A stretch of 64,000 nt of DNA from Betaproteobacteria bacterium HGW-Betaproteobacteria-22. Its GTDB lineage: Bacteria; Pseudomonadota; Gammaproteobacteria; Burkholderiales; Methylophilaceae. Under the pieces are notes generated by a model, which was given only the letters and a program-made list of their open reading frames with translations, made no database searches and was not told the origin of the DNA. The stretch spans positions 148,369 through 212,368 of the forward strand of contig PHCJ01000001.1 in assembly GCA_002842285.1 (NCBI GenBank), read 5' to 3'. Below are positions 30,818 through 40,591 of the stretch, one piece after another; the stretch's first letter is position 1, and each line of letters opens with the position of its first letter. The translations under genes were made by a program, and so were the position numbers.

Positions 30818-31060
30818 ATGTTAAAAAATCTTCTTGAGTCAATATTTTTTAAAAAAACCAAGGCAGTTGTGCCTGAAACGCCAAAGTTCAAAATTACTGA
30901 AAACAAGCCGGTAAAGTCCGACTTTGAAGTGACTGAGCTAAGCTATGAAGAATACGTGAAGTTTGCCAGCTCTGAGCGCAGACACACCGCACATTCAGTG
31001 GTTTATGACCGCAGAAAGCCGACCGGCGCGCACCAAGCCAATCAGCATTCTCACGCCTAA
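30818..31060 (+). CDS. Small hypothetical protein (80 aa)
   Basis: ORF with RBS-like ggagg upstream, preceded by the sigma-54 site. Confidence 0.65.
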   Translation: MLKNLLESIFFKKTKAVVPETPKFKITENKPVKSDFEVTELSYEEYVKFASSERRHTAHSVVYDRRKPTGAHQANQHSHA

Positions 31061-31084
31061 TTGGTGCCCCTGGCACCAATTAGG
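31056..31084. terminator. Perfect 13-bp hairpin between convergent genes (no U-run)
   Basis: cctaattggtgcc-cct-ggcaccaattagg. Confidence 0.6.
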
Positions 31085-31150
31085 TGACAGGGATCTGCTT
31101 TAAGAAACGTGCCCATAGCAGCAATTGCACACTTTAGCCTTAACACAAGC

Positions 31151-31342
31151 TTAGCAGCAGCGATTAATGCCTTTCCATTTATTATCCTGCCACAGTTTAT
31201 AAAATTCTTTACGCGTGAGTGCCGCCGGCGCATCCACTGTTGACTGATGAAATTCAGCATGATGTTTAAGATACTGTTCATAAGCATCATCACCGGAAAG
31301 CTGGCGTAACATATGCCATAGATGTTTTATCTTTTTAAGCAT
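31151..31342 (-). CDS. YbdD/YjiX-like small protein (DUF466)
   Basis: MLKKIKHLWHMLRQLSGDDAYEQYLKHH; directly follows cstA. Confidence 0.85.
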   Translation of the reverse strand: MLKKIKHLWHMLRQLSGDDAYEQYLKHHAEFHQSTVDAPAALTRKEFYKLWQDNKWKGINRCC

Positions 31343-33411
31343 TAATCTCTCACCCAATTTTCAACCAGCCGGCTTGGCTCGTGCGGCACTTCTGATAATT
31401 TAGGTACCGGCCTGCCAGCCAAATAGCGCGCACATAAACGTAGCATATCAATAATTACCACCCATAACACCACCACAAAAAACAGAGTCAAATAGGCGTC
31501 TAAGTGCTGATTAAATATCAGCTGTGGCGCCACCGCGGCTTTTTCGGCTGATAACACACCGCTTGCCAATTTCGTGGCCATGTCATCTGCTGCGGCAAAA
31601 AAGCCGATGCGAACATCAGTGCTAAAAATCTTTTGATAAGCCGCCGTTGTGGTCACGGCAATCAACCACGCTAGAGGCAAGCCCGTGACCCATGCGTATT
31701 TCAACTTACCTGACTTCACTAAAATGCCCGTGCCTACGCATAAGGCAATCGCTGCCAGCATTTGGTTCGCAATCCCAAACAATGGCCAAAGTATATTAAC
31801 GCCGCCGTTAGGGTCTATGACGCCGATATACAAAAAGTAGCCCCACCCTGCCACCACGATACTGCTGGTGAATATCACCGACGGCATGTATGAGGTTTCA
31901 CCCAGTTTTTTGTTAAAGTTGCCCAGCATGTCTTGCAACATAAAGCGGCCAACACGCGTACCGGCATCGAGCGTGGTGAGGATAAAAATCGCCTCAAACA
32001 TAATGGCAAAGTGATACCAAAGTGCCAGCATACTTTTACCGAAGGCACTGCCAAAAATGCTCGCCATACCAACGGCTAGGCTAGGCGCACCACCCGTGCG
32101 CGCAAATAAAGTGCTTTCACCCATATCACTCGCAAGCTGTTGCATTTGCTCTACCGTCACGGCAAAACCCCAGCTATTTATTTTTGCTATCGCATCAACC
32201 GCCTCTTTGCCCACCACACCCGCAGGGCTGTTGATGGCAAAGAATACGCCAGGCTCTAATACAGTGGCGGCAATCATCGCCATAATCGCGACAAAGCTTT
32301 CTAGCAACATGCCGCCGTAGCCTATCATGCGGATATCACGCTCATTCATGAGTAATTTTGGTGTAGTGCCAGAGGCGATAAGTGCATGAAAGCCTGAAAT
32401 AGCACCGCAAGCGATGGTAATAAATACAAACGGGAACAACTTGCCGCCAAAAATCGGTCCGCTACCATCAATAAACTGAGTCACGGCAGGCATGTGAATT
32501 TCAGGGCGCAAAATCACAATGGCCACAGTCAATAGTAAAATTGTGCCCAGTTTCATAAAGGTAGATAAATAATCACGCGGGGCAAGCAACAACCACACGG
32601 GCAGTACCGCAGCGGCAAAGCCATACACAATAATGGCATAGGCCAGTGGCAAGCCGTCATGGTCAAACCATGTGCGCAACGTCTCGTGATGATCTATCCA
32701 ACCACCCGCAAATACAGAAAGTAGCAACAACACCACGCCTATTGCCGAGGCTTCCAACACGCGTCCAGGTCGAACATTACGCATATAAAAGCCCACGATC
32801 ATGGCAATCGGAATGGTCGCTGCCACGGTTGAAGTGGCCCATGGGCTATGCTTCATGGCGTTTACCACCACCAAGCCCAGTACGGCAATCAAAATAATCA
32901 TAATCAGAAAAGTGCCAATAAGCGCTGCCGTGCCACCAATGACGCCAATTTCATCACGCGCCATTTGCCCTAGGCTACGCCCATTGCGCCGCGTTGAAAC
33001 AAACAGCATGACCATATCTTGCACCGCACCGCCCAACACTGCGCCGATTAAAATCCACAACGTGCCGGGCAAGTAACCAAACTGCGCGGCTAAGGTTGGC
33101 CCGATTAAAGGCCCTGGCCCTGCAATCGCAGCAAAATGATGCCCGAAAACAATCCATTTATTAGTCGGAATAAAATCGCGCCCATTGTCTAGCCTTTCAG
33201 CAGGCGTGGCGCGTGTTTCATCCAGAACCAACACTTTAGCCGCAATCCAGGCCGCGTAAAAACGGTAAGCAATGGCATAAATACACACCGCAGCGGTAAT
33301 GAGCCACAACGCGTTAATGCTCTCGCCACGGTTAAGCGCAATGCCAGCCAGTGCAAATGCACCCATTAAGGCAACGGCAATCCATAGAATGATTTTTAGG
33401 TTTTTATGCAT
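31342..33411 (-). CDS. cstA: Carbon starvation protein CstA-family pyruvate/peptide transporter
   Basis: 689 aa; GPGPLIGPTLAAQFGYLPGTLWILIGAVLGGAVQDM, GTTPKLL, FEAIFILTTLDAGTRVGRFMLQD. Confidence 0.96.
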   Translation of the reverse strand: MHKNLKIILWIAVALMGAFALAGIALNRGESINALWLITAAVCIYAIAYRFYAAWIAAKVLVLDETRATPAERLDNGRDFIPTNKWIVFGHHFAAIAGPGPLIGPTLAAQFGYLPGTLWILIGAVLGGAVQDMVMLFVSTRRNGRSLGQMARDEIGVIGGTAALIGTFLIMIILIAVLGLVVVNAMKHSPWATSTVAATIPIAMIVGFYMRNVRPGRVLEASAIGVVLLLLSVFAGGWIDHHETLRTWFDHDGLPLAYAIIVYGFAAAVLPVWLLLAPRDYLSTFMKLGTILLLTVAIVILRPEIHMPAVTQFIDGSGPIFGGKLFPFVFITIACGAISGFHALIASGTTPKLLMNERDIRMIGYGGMLLESFVAIMAMIAATVLEPGVFFAINSPAGVVGKEAVDAIAKINSWGFAVTVEQMQQLASDMGESTLFARTGGAPSLAVGMASIFGSAFGKSMLALWYHFAIMFEAIFILTTLDAGTRVGRFMLQDMLGNFNKKLGETSYMPSVIFTSSIVVAGWGYFLYIGVIDPNGGVNILWPLFGIANQMLAAIALCVGTGILVKSGKLKYAWVTGLPLAWLIAVTTTAAYQKIFSTDVRIGFFAAADDMATKLASGVLSAEKAAVAPQLIFNQHLDAYLTLFFVVVLWVVIIDMLRLCARYLAGRPVPKLSEVPHEPSRLVENWVRD

Positions 33412-33488
33412 GATGATGGGTTGGTAAACTTAAAGTAAGATGCGTCATAGTATAAATCAGAGTTGAAAAAACTGTTACTTAACGCTTA

Positions 33489-34565
33489 TCATGTGCTTAA
33501 AAAAGCATAAACACCTTGCGTTTTGAATAAGCAAAATACTTTGCAACCTTGCGTAATTTTCAGGTCATCCAGCGCTTTAGCGGTAATTTCCGCAATCAAT
33601 TCAGCGCCCACATCCACTGACACCAGCACCTTTGAGCCGACTTGCTGTATTGAAGTCACCGTACCTGCTAGCTGGTTTTGTATAGAAATACCTTCAGCCC
33701 GATGGGTAGATAAGGCGAGATTAGAAGCAGCAACAGAAATCGACACTTCACTGCCGATAGCAGCATCCACTGGCGGAATGCTGACAGCTTGCGTGTCCAC
33801 CATGACAACCGTATAACCTTGGCTGGGATAATGGGCTGCAATTTTCGCATGCAGTACATTTTCTAAGCCTAACGACTGTGCCAATGCCAGCACTCGCTCA
33901 TCATGAATCACTTGATTAAAAGCCCCAGCGGCTAGCACTTTGCCGCCATCGAGCATGACAATTTGTGAGGTTAAATACAAAATCTCATCAAGAGCATGGC
34001 TCACATAAACCATCGGCGTTTGCGTTTCATCTTTAATGCGGCGTAAAAATGGCAGAATTTGACGTTTAAGGCGTACATCTAATGATGCCAGCGGCTCGTC
34101 TAACAACAACAAACGTGGTGATGCTAATAAAGCGCGGCCTAAAGCAACACGCTGTTTTTCACCGCCCGAGAGTTGGTGAGGTTTTTGTGCAAGTAAATGA
34201 CCAATTTCTAATAAATCAACAATTTGTTGCAAGCTAAAACGACGGTCTTTAGTCGCTAAAAGTTTAAAACCATAATGTAAGTTATCTTGCACAGTTAAAT
34301 GTGGAAATATACGGCTATCTTGAAATACCATGCCTATGCGCCGCAGATGTACAGGTACGTTAATGCCGTGAGCACTATCAAATAAACAGTCCGCGCCTAG
34401 ATTAAAGCGCCCTGAATCTGGCTGAATAAATCCAGCCATCATCGCTAGCATGGTGCTTTTTCCAGCGCCTGATGCGCCATAAACGCCCACAGCACCGTGG
34501 TCTGGCAAGGTGGCTTCTATATCCAGCGTAAAAGATTGTCGCTGATGATGAAAACGTAATTCCAT
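33489..34565 (-). CDS. modC: Molybdate ABC transporter ATP-binding protein
   Basis: Walker A GASGAGKST, signature LSGGEKQRVALGRALL, C-terminal Mop/TOBE-like domain. Confidence 0.95.
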   Translation of the reverse strand: MELRFHHQRQSFTLDIEATLPDHGAVGVYGASGAGKSTMLAMMAGFIQPDSGRFNLGADCLFDSAHGINVPVHLRRIGMVFQDSRIFPHLTVQDNLHYGFKLLATKDRRFSLQQIVDLLEIGHLLAQKPHQLSGGEKQRVALGRALLASPRLLLLDEPLASLDVRLKRQILPFLRRIKDETQTPMVYVSHALDEILYLTSQIVMLDGGKVLAAGAFNQVIHDERVLALAQSLGLENVLHAKIAAHYPSQGYTVVMVDTQAVSIPPVDAAIGSEVSISVAASNLALSTHRAEGISIQNQLAGTVTSIQQVGSKVLVSVDVGAELIAEITAKALDDLKITQGCKVFCLFKTQGVYAFLST

Positions 34566-34583
34566 GAATAAGTCTAGGCTTAA

Positions 34584-35264
34584 CTAATTGATATTTTTAT
34601 GCGCAGGACGCAAGGTGTAAATAAACAACAGCACCACAAATGAAAACACTAGCATTACCGCTGACAGCGCATGCGCTTGCATGTATTCCAACGCTTCTAC
34701 ATGGTCATAAATTTGCACGGAAGCCACGCGCGTCACCCCTGGAATATTGCCGCCTATCATCAACACCACGCCAAATTCTCCAATGGTATGCACAAAGGTG
34801 AGAATAATCGCCGTTAAAAATCCTGCGCGTGATAAAGGTACGGCAATCGTCACAAACCTGTGCATCACAGAAGCGCCTAAATTAGCCGCCGCATCAAGCA
34901 GGTTTTTATCTAGCGCTTCAAATGCATTTTGCAGTGGCTGCACCATAAAAGGCAAAGAATAAAATACCGATGCCACCACCAGACCGGCAAAGGTAAATGG
35001 TAAGGCTTGCCAGCCCAATTGCTGCATCAGGCCGCCAATGACTCCATTTGGCCCCATTGCCAATAAAAAGTAAAAGCCCAGAACAGTGGGCGGCAATACC
35101 AACGGCAACGCCACCACAGCGCTGATGACCCCTTTACTTTTTGAAGAAGTCCGTGCCAGCCACCAGGCCAATGGGGTTGCCAGCAGCAGCAAAATAACCG
35201 TGACTACGCTTGCGAGCTTTAGGGTTAAAAATATGGCTTGAATGTCAGCAGGGCTTAAATGCAT
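34584..35264 (-). CDS. modB: Molybdate ABC transporter permease
   Basis: ModB motifs (LPLVLPPTVLGFYFLL, GEFGVVLMIGGNIPG). Confidence 0.95.
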   Translation of the reverse strand: MHLSPADIQAIFLTLKLASVVTVILLLLATPLAWWLARTSSKSKGVISAVVALPLVLPPTVLGFYFLLAMGPNGVIGGLMQQLGWQALPFTFAGLVVASVFYSLPFMVQPLQNAFEALDKNLLDAAANLGASVMHRFVTIAVPLSRAGFLTAIILTFVHTIGEFGVVLMIGGNIPGVTRVASVQIYDHVEALEYMQAHALSAVMLVFSFVVLLFIYTLRPAHKNIN

Positions 35265-35273
35265 AGCGTATGT

Positions 35274-36074
35274 TTATTGGCTAGCGGTTTCATTGGGCAG
35301 ATTAAAGCCATATTTCACCATGATTTTCCTGGCATTAGCGCTAGCCATATACGCAGAGAATTTATGCGCCAGTTTATTATTTTCTGCCCGTTTGGTCATG
35401 ATGTAACCTTGCTTTAGTGGGTTATGTAAAGTGTCTGGAATCAGCCAATAATGTCCCTGTTTCGTAAGCTCAGCACTCAACGCAAGCGATAAAGCAATAA
35501 TCCCCACTTGCGCATTCCCCGTTTGTACAAACTGTGCCGTTTGCGCAATGTTTTCGCCATAGACTAATTTTGCTTCAACTTTATCCCAAAGGTTTTTTGA
35601 CCTTAATGCTTCCTCTGCACGCTTGCCATAAGGCGCATGTTTAGGATTGGCAATGGCAATACGCGTAATATCCGAGCGAGTCAAATCTTCCAAAGTCAGT
35701 TTAGCCGCATCTAACTGTGTCTTAGGGCTCCATAATACAATACGCCCAAAAGCGTATGGTGTTGCAGGGCCAGCCGCAAAACCTTCTGCCGCTAACTTCT
35801 CCGGGTAGCTAATATCTGCTGAAAAGTACAAATCGTAAGGTGCGTCCTGCTGTATTTGCGTGAACATCTTACCTGAAGACCCATAAATGACATTCACATC
35901 ATCTGCAGGATTATTGCTTTTAAACTGCGTGACAATTTCATCCATGGCAAATTTAAGGTCTGATGCCGCTGCAATGTTGATTTTTTCAGCAAAGGCTGAT
36001 GATGATAAACTCATCATCAAAATAGCCATCAGTGTTTGCTTATACTGCATTAAAAATGTTTTAATCATTTGCAT
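35274..36074 (-). CDS. modA: Molybdate ABC transporter substrate-binding protein
   Basis: Signal peptide, AAASDLKFAMDEI, YGSSGKMFTQIQQ, GNAQVGIIALS. Confidence 0.95.
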   Translation of the reverse strand: MQMIKTFLMQYKQTLMAILMMSLSSSAFAEKINIAAASDLKFAMDEIVTQFKSNNPADDVNVIYGSSGKMFTQIQQDAPYDLYFSADISYPEKLAAEGFAAGPATPYAFGRIVLWSPKTQLDAAKLTLEDLTRSDITRIAIANPKHAPYGKRAEEALRSKNLWDKVEAKLVYGENIAQTAQFVQTGNAQVGIIALSLALSAELTKQGHYWLIPDTLHNPLKQGYIMTKRAENNKLAHKFSAYMASANARKIMVKYGFNLPNETASQ

Positions 36075-36108
36075 TGAATTATCCTTTATTTTTATAAATA
36101 TCGAGAAA

Positions 36109-37572
36109 TTAAAAATCGTACTCGGCTCTTAATACCACTGCTTTTTCAGCATCATCTAGCTTGCCTTTGATGCGAATATCAGTATCAAAATTTGTATGTA
36201 TATAATTAAGCAAAATGCGTGCATTTGGGTTAACTATCCACTTAGCACCAGCAGTCCAAGCGTCGGCCTCGCTAGTGTAGGCGTTGGTCGCCGTTGGCGC
36301 TGTTAATAATGATTTAAAATCTGAAGCATCAAATTTACTGTAGCGCAGCCCTATCTCAAATGCGCCCCAGCCATCTTTATTATCAAAATTTGTTTTTGGT
36401 CTAATGCGGCCAAACGTCGCGCTTCTGTAGGCATCTGCATAAGCTTCACCTGTTATTAACCAATTAATATCTGCGTACCAGGTTTTAATGTCGTTATCAA
36501 AATGAGTAGTGCCTTTTGTGCCTTCAAAGTTAGTGCGGATATATTCAGATTGAAGCTTAACTGGGCCGTAAGCAAGTGCAGCTTCAACGCCACTTCGATC
36601 TCTATCAGTTATTGAAGTGCCAAGAATATTGGCTACATTAAAAAACTGCGCACCACTGCCTTCAGTGCTTTGGGTGAGGCTGCTTCCTGCAGCAGTTGAA
36701 AACCCGATACTCCCTTTACTGGCTGATGCCCCTATATGCATTACCAAGGCTTTGTTCTCGGTAAATTTAGCTAAGTTTGCATTAACTCTTGCTCCAATAT
36801 CTTTACCGTCTCTAACATCATCATTATTTTGCCCACTGCCATTGACGATATAGGCGTTGTAATTTAGCCAAGGTAGCGGGTCGCCAAATAACATTACACC
36901 ACGATCGTAAGTAGAGGTGAATACAGCTCCATTATTAGTGGCGAGCGACAGTTCAGTAAAATCTGTAAAGCGCGTACTTTGCGCACGCTCTAAACCAAAA
37001 AATGGCTTAAATTGCCCAGCTCTAACTTTGGCGCCTGGCCAACGCGTAAAATCAAGATAGCCATAGGTAAGTGCTGTTGTGCCTTTTGCACCAGCGTTGT
37101 CATTGGCATACTCACCTTCAACACGCATTGTAAAATCTTTTAAAAATGAAAATGTACCGCCTAATCTTGCGCGTCGAATACTGAAGGTGTCATTTTTCCA
37201 ATCATCTGGCGTGTAAGTTCTGTAATCTACCTGTACTCGACCATTAAGTTGCATTTTCCAGTTACCAGTACCATCTTCAAACACCAATCCCTCTTTAAAC
37301 GTAGCAAATACAGGGTTTCCTTTACTTGTACCTTTTTCTTCGGTTTTAGCAACTTTAGACTGACTCACATGATTCCCAATAGTCACCAACTCTTTAGTCA
37401 ATAACTCCAACTGTTTATCTTGCTCTGCACGTTGTTGCTGCATAGATTGAATGGTTTTTTCTAGCTGTTGGATACGCACCTCAAGCTCAGAACCTTCAGC
37501 ATGACCAACAATAGGAAATACACTTGAAATGAGTGCAGGTAAAATTAATCGGTTTAGTTGAATGAGTTGCAT
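36109..37572 (-). CDS. OprP/OprO-like phosphate-selective-type porin
   Basis: Signal peptide, coiled-coil N-terminus, beta-barrel porin pattern ending in YDF; start at MQLIQLNRL. Confidence 0.88.
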   Translation of the reverse strand: MQLIQLNRLILPALISSVFPIVGHAEGSELEVRIQQLEKTIQSMQQQRAEQDKQLELLTKELVTIGNHVSQSKVAKTEEKGTSKGNPVFATFKEGLVFEDGTGNWKMQLNGRVQVDYRTYTPDDWKNDTFSIRRARLGGTFSFLKDFTMRVEGEYANDNAGAKGTTALTYGYLDFTRWPGAKVRAGQFKPFFGLERAQSTRFTDFTELSLATNNGAVFTSTYDRGVMLFGDPLPWLNYNAYIVNGSGQNNDDVRDGKDIGARVNANLAKFTENKALVMHIGASASKGSIGFSTAAGSSLTQSTEGSGAQFFNVANILGTSITDRDRSGVEAALAYGPVKLQSEYIRTNFEGTKGTTHFDNDIKTWYADINWLITGEAYADAYRSATFGRIRPKTNFDNKDGWGAFEIGLRYSKFDASDFKSLLTAPTATNAYTSEADAWTAGAKWIVNPNARILLNYIHTNFDTDIRIKGKLDDAEKAVVLRAEYDF

Positions 37573-37620
37573 ATTTAAGAACCTAAAAGTTAGTTTAAAA
37601 AGCAGGCTTACTAAATAAAG

Positions 37621-37662
37621 TGCGCGCATCGCTATATTATCAAATATATAACGATGCGCGCA
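37621..37662. promoter_or_regulatory. ModE operator-like palindrome
   Basis: tgcgcgcATCGCTATATtatcaaaTATATAACGATgcgcgca between modE and the porin-modABC genes. Confidence 0.8.
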
Positions 37663-37699
37663 ATCAAGCAATATCTACCATTTTTAAAATTAAAGGAAT

Positions 37700-38074
37700 T
37701 TAACTTACGGGATCAGATTCACTTTTGTTCACAAGCAGCTCACGTAAATCTGCTGATTCTGACAACACAAAAACTTCTGTTTTTATTTGCAAAGCTTGAT
37801 AATGCTGTAGCACTTTAAAACCAAACTCAGTAACAATAGCACCGCCACCATGAGAACCGCCAACAGATGTCATCACTAACGGGCATTTGAAGCCAGCGTT
37901 CATTACTGAAACCAAATCCCAGGCACGCTTGTAAGACATATGCATGCTTTTAGCAGCGGCAGATATTGAGCCATGCTGATGAATCGCAGCCAATAACTGC
38001 GCCTTACCTGGGCCCATTGCGATATCACCATCCATGGGGAACTGGATTTTAATTTTCACTGGTCGCATTTTCAC
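37700..38074 (-). CDS. ModE-type winged-helix molybdate regulator (DNA-binding domain only)
   Basis: LLAAIHQHGSISAAAKSMHMSYKRAWDLVSVMNAGFKCPLVMTSVGGSHGGGAIVTEFG. Confidence 0.93.
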   Translation of the reverse strand: MKMRPVKIKIQFPMDGDIAMGPGKAQLLAAIHQHGSISAAAKSMHMSYKRAWDLVSVMNAGFKCPLVMTSVGGSHGGGAIVTEFGFKVLQHYQALQIKTEVFVLSESADLRELLVNKSESDPVS

Positions 38075-38118
38075 ATCTCAAACATCCCAATATGGCAAGC
38101 ATAAAGAAATCAAACCGC

Positions 38119-39357
38119 TCAAAATAACCACCAGCCTAGCCAAATCGCTGCCACTTGTATCACTAACCCTAATGTCACTTGACGAAAAAACTCCTTGCCA
38201 CCCGTCACTGCTGCCGTAATCATTTTAGAAATAGCATTGGTCGAGAACGCTACTAATATGGGGACAGCGGCGCTCACTGGCAATAATTTATTTTCAGCAG
38301 ACAAAGATGCAACCGAAATAGTAGAGGCATGCACATCGGCCAGCCCCGCCACACCTGAGGCAAACACTAGCCCTGCTTGACCGAACCAAGCCTTAAAAGC
38401 TGCCGAAGCGAGCAGTACTGCGGCTATCACCAAAGCCAGCATCATGGCCGTTTTAACACTAAAAGAACGGCTAGGTTGGCTCATTTCTAAATGATGATGG
38501 TGAAACGAATTCAGCGTCACCATCAAACCATAGCCGGCGATAGCTAAACCACCAAAAATTAACGGCACCATCAATGCCTGCAATGTAGGGTGATGTATTG
38601 CGGCAAGCAACATGGCTATTTGCAATATCGTGGATAAGCTGGAAAGCGTTGCTCCGGCTACTGCCGTACCCATCAGCTCTGGATTATTGCGCACCCGCGT
38701 CCCCATGGCACCGATGGTAGCAATGCTCGAAATAAAACCCGAAACCATGCCTACAATAGGCAAACCAGTTCGGCTACCCAGCAAGCGAAGTGCCAAATGC
38801 CCTAGCGCCCCAATAAACATCACCAAAATAACAATCAACCAGAGGTTACGCGGGTTAATTGCATCAAATGGCCCAATAGCCGCATTGGGTACCAGCGGCA
38901 ATACAATCAATGTGGCGGCGGCAAGAATCAAAAAATCGATCATTTCATCTTTGGTCACCACGCCGCGTACAAAGCCGTGAATAGGCTCTTTTGCCGCAAG
39001 AAGTATGGCTGCCGCTACCGCCAAGCTCGCGGCTAAAGACGCGGCACTCATCGCTAAGCCGCCTAAAATTACCGTAAATATCAGGCTGATTTCAGTCGTC
39101 AGCCCTGGGTCTTCATCGTTCCTTACGAAATAAGCTGTGGCGACAAAAATCGTCACACAAATAATTGAAACTACCAGCAACCAAAAATCGACTGAGGTAC
39201 TCACCGCACCCAGTAATGCTGCAATGGTAAAAGTACGCACTCCGGCAATGGTACTTTCGCCACCATCACCTTTGCTACGCTCGCGCTCAGCACCTATTAA
39301 CAAACCTATGCCTAAAGCCACCGCCAGATTAAGCCAATGGGCGTTATCTATTACCAT
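38119..39357 (-). CDS. MgtC/SapB + DUF4010 membrane protein
   Basis: ALGIGLLIGAERERSKG...AGVRTFTIAALLGA. Confidence 0.88.
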   Translation of the reverse strand: MVIDNAHWLNLAVALGIGLLIGAERERSKGDGGESTIAGVRTFTIAALLGAVSTSVDFWLLVVSIICVTIFVATAYFVRNDEDPGLTTEISLIFTVILGGLAMSAASLAASLAVAAAILLAAKEPIHGFVRGVVTKDEMIDFLILAAATLIVLPLVPNAAIGPFDAINPRNLWLIVILVMFIGALGHLALRLLGSRTGLPIVGMVSGFISSIATIGAMGTRVRNNPELMGTAVAGATLSSLSTILQIAMLLAAIHHPTLQALMVPLIFGGLAIAGYGLMVTLNSFHHHHLEMSQPSRSFSVKTAMMLALVIAAVLLASAAFKAWFGQAGLVFASGVAGLADVHASTISVASLSAENKLLPVSAAVPILVAFSTNAISKMITAAVTGGKEFFRQVTLGLVIQVAAIWLGWWLF

Positions 39358-39379
39358 AAATTTTCCTATCCATTAACAT

Positions 39380-40054
39380 TTACAGCAACCCACGTTCAGC
39401 AAACGACAGCGTTTGATTACCCGCCACAATAAAATGATCCAGCACACGTACATCTACCAACGCCAGCGCCTGTTTTAATTGTTTGGTCAGCAACTCATCG
39501 GCCGAACTCTGTTGCGCTACGCCAGATGGGTGGTTATGTGCCAAAATTACTCCTGCTGCATTGTGGTGCAAAGCACGTTTGATGACCTCACGTGGGTAAA
39601 CACTGGTTTGTGTGAGCGTACCACTAAACAATTCTTCAGTGGCATTTAAGCGATTTTGTGCATCTAAAAACATCACTAAAAACACCTCACGTGTGAGAGC
39701 GCCTAGCCTCAAAACCAAATAATCACGCACTTGCTGTGGCGATTGAAAAATATCGCGTTGCAAAAACTGCTCATTCAAAGCGCGACGGCTCATTTCAAAA
39801 ATTGCCTGTAATTGCACATATTTACTGCTACCAATGCCGTGTACTTGGCTTAACTCACTTTCACTGGCGGCAAAAATACCATTGAGGCTACCAAACTGGT
39901 TGAGCAGATCGCGCGCTAAATCAACCGCACTTTTACCCACGACGCCTACGCGTAAGAAAATAGCGAGCAACTCTGCATCAGATAACGACTCAGCACCTAG
40001 CTCAATCAACTTTTCACGCGGACGCTCTGCGGCTGGCCAGTCAGTAATTGCCAT
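39380..40054 (-). CDS. radC: RadC-family JAB/MPN-domain protein
   Basis: [34 protein letters not shown]. Confidence 0.97.
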   Translation of the reverse strand: MAITDWPAAERPREKLIELGAESLSDAELLAIFLRVGVVGKSAVDLARDLLNQFGSLNGIFAASESELSQVHGIGSSKYVQLQAIFEMSRRALNEQFLQRDIFQSPQQVRDYLVLRLGALTREVFLVMFLDAQNRLNATEELFSGTLTQTSVYPREVIKRALHHNAAGVILAHNHPSGVAQQSSADELLTKQLKQALALVDVRVLDHFIVAGNQTLSFAERGLL

Positions 40055-40303
40055 TTATTACTCCTTTGTTCTATCAACCTATAAAAAGCAGTTGTCCACG
40101 AAATTCACCAAAAACACTAACAAAATCAAAGCAATATTACACTTTAATGCCTCACCCATTTGGTGAGTGCTTGCATTAAGCTAACTTGTTATTTTATTTC
40201 GTGACTTTAGCTGTACTTGCCAGTTTACTGGCTTAGTACGGCTTATCAGTTTTTCTGGTTCGTGTTTTTAGTGGATGAACTGCAGCTTTTATGATCAAAA
40301 GTT

Positions 40304-40573
40304 GTTATCCACGAAATACACAAAAATTAAATAAATAACAACAGCGAGTTGACATAATGTCATCAAATAATCGCCATTCTCACCCGCGCCGTTCCCTGAG
40401 CTTGTCGAAGGGATGCGTGCGATAAACTGCTTGGCTTTACAATCATATCCCTTCGACAAGCTCAGGGAACGGCTTTGGTTAAATGGCGAAAGTTTAACTT
40501 TAAGAACTAAAAACATTCATTCAAAGCGCTCATATTATTTTATTTCGTGATTTTGGTGTATTTCGTGGATAAC
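40304..40573. repeat. Intergenic inverted-repeat unit: 24-bp flanks (40304-40327, 40550-40573) enclosing a 27-bp-arm palindrome
   Basis: gttatccacgaaatacacaaaaat versus attttggtgtatttcgtggataac (one mismatch); inner arms 40388-40414 and 40447-40473. Confidence 0.85.
40388..40473. repeat. REP-like palindrome gccgttccctgagcttgtcgaagggat / atcccttcgacaagctcagggaacggc
   Basis: Perfect 27-bp inverted repeat, 32-nt loop; CTGAGCTTGTCGAAGGG is a widespread bacterial intergenic repeat core. Confidence 0.92.
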
Positions 40574-40591
40574 TACTTTTTTAGCTTAAAA

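Noticed and set aside
40295-40516. Minus-strand 73 aa ORF
   Set aside because: Runs through the intergenic palindromic repeat (SLSKGYD...STSSGNG), so considered spurious.
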